Part shown: piece by piece, positions 60,862 to 64,000 of the stretch
Layout of the letters: every line of letters starts with the position of its first letter
Numbering within the stretch: the stretch's first letter is position 1
From: Persicobacter diffluens
GTDB lineage: Bacteria; Bacteroidota; Bacteroidia; Cytophagales; Cyclobacteriaceae
NCBI RefSeq assembly: GCF_036244895.1
Contig: NZ_BQKE01000001.1
Location: 1,798,001-1,862,000 of the forward strand
Length of the DNA stretch: 64,000 nt
Reading direction: 5' to 3'
Translations under genes and position numbers: made by a program
The notes under the pieces: model-generated
Database searches by the model: none
What the model was told of the DNA's origin: nothing
What the model saw: the letters and a program-made list of their open reading frames with translations, nothing else

Positions 60862-61524
60862 GTGACACATCGTTTCAAAAAATATAAGAATCTAATTCAG
60901 GGAACCACACCCACCCGACCTGATGAGCAATACGCTGCAGATATCACCTACATAAAGTTGTTAGGCCCAGAGGATTTTTGTTATCTGCACTTGATTACGG
61001 ATTTGTATTCTCACAAAATTGTTGGGTGGCATCTTTCCCGATCTCTTGCCGCTAAAGAAAGCAGAAAAGCCTTGAAAATGGCGCTTAAACAACGAAAAAA
61101 CAAGAATTTACCTCTTATTCATCATTCAGATCGTGGGGTTCAATACTGTAGTAATAAATACGTACAGGATTTAAGAAATGCCGGTGTCAGCATAAGTATG
61201 ACGGAAAGTTATGATCCTTATCAAAATGCTGCTGCCGAGCGCGTGAATGGCATATTAAAGGACGAATTGGACTTGGGTGCCCGATTTATGAGTTTTGAAG
61301 AGGCATTTGCCTGGACAAGCGATGCTATAGAGGTTTACAATTTCAACAGGCCTCATCTAAGTATCAACATGTTAACACCGGATCAAGCCCATCAGATGAG
61401 TGGGCCAATAAAAAAATTATGGAAGAATTACTATCAATTAAAACTCAAGAATAGGGAAAGTAATAAACCTCTTGAGAAAAGAAGGAAGAAACGTTTTGAT
61501 GGGGAGTTCATGCCAAGCAAATAG
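60862..61524 (+). pseudogene. Truncated tandem copy of IS3 OrfB
   Basis: A 220-codon frame identical to the last 219 residues of the intact OrfB. It begins at a GTG created where the IS right end (GTGACA) joins the internal CATCGTTTC. It keeps the full DDE core but lacks the N-terminal HTH and OrfA. It could be translated but is not expected to transpose alone. Confidence 0.9.
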
Positions 61525-61664
61525 CAAATGCTATTTGCTGCATGGATGAGCTATCAAAATGACCCGCCGGGAGGCTCCACTCCTACTAGTGTTATTGAAA
61601 TAGTACAATTATTTAGGGAGTATTATTACGTTGAAATGGTGTCAACGTATTTCAGGACGTGACA
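60868..61664 (+). repeat. 797-bp perfect tandem duplication of the IS3 3' half
   Basis: Sequence from 60071 to 60867 is repeated head-to-tail from 60868 to 61664, with no difference that I can see, including the terminal inverted repeat. The outer flanks carry the direct repeat AATT (59332-59335 and 61665-61668), so the whole intact-plus-partial structure lies inside one target duplication. Confidence 0.93.
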
Positions 61665-62119
61665 AATTGAAATTGAAATAAGCTAAAATATGCCTACATC
61701 ATAAAATAAATAAAATTCAATACAGAAATAAATAAATGCTTTTAGCTACTAAGTCAAAAAAATTAAATGGCCAATGGCATCTATACTTTGTAATTCAATG
61801 TACTTAAAAATTCATCGGCGCACCGTAAAAAGCTAACTTATTTGATCAAGGTCAGAAATTGCATTCAAACGGAAAATCTTGACCGCCAGAAAGCCCCGCT
61901 CTAAAGCTCTTTTGCTTTCAACAGGGTGCAAAATTTAATCACCCAAACCTGGAGTAGCAGTTTACATTAGCCGGCAATTATTAGCGATAAAATATACACG
62001 GCTAAAAACGGAATTAATTATTCTAACAACAGCATAATTTAGCCCATTTATTTACCACACCTGTTGAACGGCCCCCTCCAACTACGCACTAAATTAACCT
62101 AAGCGAACTATTGATTTCC

Positions 62120-62190
62120 TTATGTTGAGATTGTTTCCCCTGATTTTTAGAGGGAAATAATTCCTCACTTTCCCGCCTTGCAGCTATGTG
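62120..62190 (-). mobile_element. MITE-2 fragment
   Basis: TTTTAGAGGGAAATAATTCC then TCACTTTCCCGCCTTGCAGCT resembles the end region of copy b (GAAATAGGAAACTATTCC...TTTTTTCCGCCTTACAGCT) in the same orientation. Both termini are missing or too diverged to place. Confidence 0.5.
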
Positions 62191-62197
62191 AATTAGG

Positions 62198-62330
62198 GTT
62201 GGTTAACAAGCCTAACCCATACCGAAAATTTGAGTATTGCTGAAACGATAACCGATTTACTTTGACAGAATAGCATCCATCCAATAATTCCAAATCGCCG
62301 ACGGAAGGTGCGCTTTTAAACACGCGCCTA
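62198..62330 (+). mobile_element. MITE-1 copy D (shortened)
   Basis: About 133 bp. CCGAAAATTTGAGTATTGCT, GACAGAATAGCATCC and CCAATAATTCCAAATCGCC match copy B in order, and the right end GCGCTTTTAAACACGCGCC is the best-preserved terminus of the family. A block of about 25 bases in the middle is missing. Confidence 0.7.
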
Positions 62331-62391
62331 AGCAAGCCAATTTCGTTTGAGTTATTGCTCCTGTCCAAATTCAATTCCACTATTTGCCAAA

Positions 62392-62613
62392 TTAACCCGG
62401 CTTATTAATGCTTTAAATCCTCGATTAACTGTAAAGCGGAAAAAATGAAGGAATAGCTTCCTATTTCCGAGTTTTTTCCAACGAAACAAATGAGGAGAAA
62501 GCAAGCTTGACCAATTTTGGGCTATTATAATTCGAAGAAAATAAGTTTTAAAGGGTTGAAAATAAGTCACCCACGATGGTTTAATAAATATAGCGGTGAA
62601 TAATTCGGGTTAA
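62392..62613 (+). mobile_element. MITE-2 copy c (best preserved)
   Basis: A 222-bp element with termini TTAACCCGGCTTATTAATGC and GCGGTGAATAATTCGGGTTAA. The interior CTGTAAAGCGGAAAAAATGAAGG, CCGAGTTTTTTCCAACGAAAC and TTTTGGGCTATTATAATTCG matches copies a and b. TTAA is at both edges. It contains no gene. Confidence 0.88.
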
Positions 62614-62850
62614 ACAGGAAATAGACCCTACCGGTATATCGAAAATTAGCTATGTCATAATGACGGGGTCCGTGTTTTAGGTTTGCTAAATTTTTTAGCT
62701 CTCCATTTTTTTCAAGATTTGATTCGTGTCATAAATGAAAATTTATTCATTTTAAATTTAAACCCTGCCCTTCTTGTCGATTATGTCGCCTTTATAAATC
62801 AGTCTCTATATTCTGGATGGAGAGCTATTTCTCGAACTCTTTTCGTTACT
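62614..62850. other. Spacer left of the ABC transporter gene
   Basis: A 65-codon frame at 62683-62880 overlaps a perfect palindrome and has no ribosome site or recognisable family. I see no supported gene here. Confidence 0.35.
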
Positions 62851-62879
62851 TATTTTAGTTTCAAATTGAAACTAAAATA
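62851..62879. promoter_or_regulatory. Perfect 29-base palindrome
   Basis: TATTTTAGTTTCAA (62851-62864), a central A, and TTGAAACTAAAATA (62866-62879) are exact complements. It lies 106 bases downstream of the ABC ATPase stop and lacks a T run, so it looks more like an operator or a cruciform than a terminator. Confidence 0.6.
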
Positions 62880-62985
62880 GCGCGCAAAAAAAATGCGGTA
62901 GTCGAAATTGACACCGCTCTTTCTAAGACCCTCCTATTTGTCAGAGCTGAAATATAGTTTTGCAATAATAGCCCCTCCTATTATG

Positions 62986-63978
62986 TTAAATAAGATCTTT
63001 ACCTACCGCATTTACTAAATCAGATAGTCGCCTATAAATCACTTTATTAAAGACATAGTCATCACCGATTTTCTCTACTTTTTCTTGAACATTGGGATTA
63101 ATCCCCACTCCAGTTTTTGCAAGAGCTTGTTGGAGCCATTTCTGCTCTAAAGCTGAAAAATTGACGAGCTGAATAGCTTTATTTAACACCAATGGCGCCT
63201 CAAATCTTCCACTTTCAGCATTGAAAGTCACTTCTTTTTTCTCAAAAAAAGCGGCAAATTCTCCGGAGAGCACCATCTCCTCCGGCATCCCAAATGCCGA
63301 ACTTTTTTCCTTATGCAATAAAAGTATTTCATCGCAAAACTGCAGACTCAGGTCAAGCTCATGCGAGCTGATTAAAATCGTTTTGCCGGTAGCCGCCAAC
63401 TCCCGAAGAATACTAAAAATCACAATCTTATTGGGCACATCTAAATGTGCTGCGGGTTCGTCCAGAAAAATAATGGGGGTGTCCTGGGCAAGTGCCCGGC
63501 CAATCAGTGCCAATTGTTTTTGCCCATCGGATAAATCCGTGATGGGTTGTTGAAGGATGTGACCAATGCCCAGCTTCTCCACAATTCGATCCACTATATC
63601 AACATCAGCCTGACTATGCCTTCCCCACCAATTGGTATGGGGACTTCGTCCACTAAATATTAATTCCTCTACCGTCAAAAAAGGCGTGCTAATTTTATCG
63701 GTAAGCACTACTGAAATTTCCTTAGCCAATGCCTGGTGGGCAATCATAGCCAGGTCTTTACCATTTAAAAAAACCTGTCCCTTTACAATGGGCTGCATTT
63801 TCAACAGGCTTCGCATCAGGGTAGATTTACCCACGCCATTTCCTCCAAGGAGACCAATCATTTTTCCGGAATGAATTTCAGCATTTAACCCGGCCTGCAC
63901 AATATTCCAATGACCTGAGGTTTTCTGCGGATAACCGACCGTTAGATTTTCTATCCTTAACTGCGGAACTTCACTCAT
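62986..63978 (-). CDS. Iron/cobalamin-type ABC transporter ATPase
   Basis: A 330-residue ATP-binding subunit of the FecE/BtuD/FhuC importer group. Walker A is GLLGGNGVGKSTLMRSLLK (about 43-61), the Q-loop region is near VVLTDKISTPFLTVEELIFSGRSPHTNW, the signature is DLSDGQKQLALIGRALAQD (about 148-166), Walker B is IIFLDEPAAHLD, and the switch His is in ISSHELDLSLQF. A C-terminal extension of about 80 residues is longer than in typical FecE proteins. Importer partners (permease, binding protein) should lie upstream, beyond the window edge. Substrate is probably iron-siderophore, haem or cobalamin; the lyase at 30662 needs B12. Confidence 0.92.
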   Translation of the reverse strand: MSEVPQLRIENLTVGYPQKTSGHWNIVQAGLNAEIHSGKMIGLLGGNGVGKSTLMRSLLKMQPIVKGQVFLNGKDLAMIAHQALAKEISVVLTDKISTPFLTVEELIFSGRSPHTNWWGRHSQADVDIVDRIVEKLGIGHILQQPITDLSDGQKQLALIGRALAQDTPIIFLDEPAAHLDVPNKIVIFSILRELAATGKTILISSHELDLSLQFCDEILLLHKEKSSAFGMPEEMVLSGEFAAFFEKKEVTFNAESGRFEAPLVLNKAIQLVNFSALEQKWLQQALAKTGVGINPNVQEKVEKIGDDYVFNKVIYRRLSDLVNAVGKDLI

Positions 63979-64000
63979 GACCTTCTTTTAATAATCACAA

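Larger units (their letters stand above)
59336..60867 (+). mobile_element. IS3-family element (complete copy)
   Basis: About 1532 bp. The left end TGTAGCGTCCTAAAAT...TTGACACCA and the right end complement TGTCACGTCCTGAAAT...TTGACACCA are inverted repeats. It contains both IS3 reading frames, overlapping by ATGA. Its right end is joined directly to a tandem copy of its own 3' half. Confidence 0.92.

Noticed and set aside
62683..62880. 65-codon plus-strand ORF
   Set aside because: No ribosome site or family match, and its end is made by a perfect palindrome.
1..64000. tRNA, rRNA, phage, toxin-antitoxin and defence genes
   Set aside because: I looked for characteristic motifs and found none that I could support.

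Overview
The window looks like chromosomal DNA of a Bacteroidota bacterium, most likely order Cytophagales. The signs are moderate GC with AT-rich spacers, promoters of the Bacteroidota type (TTTG, about 19-20 bases, TAnnTTTG; best example 6477-6508 before mnmA), a secreted subtilase with a type IX secretion C-terminal domain, an MnmA with the long Bacteroidota insertion, an adjacent pyrR-pyrB pair, and a CtlX-type citrulline hydrolase. Assignment below order level is not possible from the sequence alone.

Layout. 1-7.7 kb: ribB, a GT39-type membrane glycosyltransferase, a TrpF-like protein, thioredoxin-like protein and T9SS subtilase, a TPR protein, and mnmA. 7.9-10.7 kb: a structured non-coding RNA resembling 6S RNA with its own terminator, a four-copy repeat array, and an IS30 element. 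11-29.9 kb: mostly housekeeping and envelope genes (gamma-glutamylcyclotransferase-like, heptosyltransferase-like, PolX/PHP protein, pyrR-pyrB, DUF4421-type protein, GT1, PAS/REC protein, GH31 glucosidase, Crp-family regulator, serine hydrolase). A 286-bp tandem duplication lies between the glucosidase and the regulator. 29.9-34 kb: two copies of an exported isochorismatase-family gene, one intact and one wrecked by frameshifts and a MITE, each preceded by the same palindrome. Between them lie a group II intron remnant and a fused EutB-EutC ethanolamine ammonia-lyase. 34-46.7 kb: small secreted and membrane genes, a broken T9SS protein, a gene cut in two by an IS4 element with an exact target duplication, a four-gene membrane/spermidine synthase operon, and a scar joining fragments of an acetyltransferase and an alcohol dehydrogenase. 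46.7-59.2 kb: small secreted proteins, a lipoprotein sulfatase, a bile-acid-symporter-family transporter, an O-antigen ligase family protein, a second IS4 element, glycerate kinase, CtlX and a TPR lipoprotein. 59.3-64 kb: an IS3 element with a 797-bp tandem duplication of its 3' half, a graveyard of small repeats, and an iron/cobalamin-type ABC ATPase.

The strongest theme is genome plasticity. Four insertion sequences of three families are joined by two families of small non-autonomous elements. MITE-1 is about 165 bp, with ends like GAGCGTGTTTAAAAGC. MITE-2 is about 220 bp, with ends like TTAACCCGnnTTATT, and one copy sits in a gene at a site that was apparently TTAA. These account for much of the otherwise empty intergenic DNA and for several pseudogenes. 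I saw no CRISPR array, tRNA, rRNA or convincing defence system.
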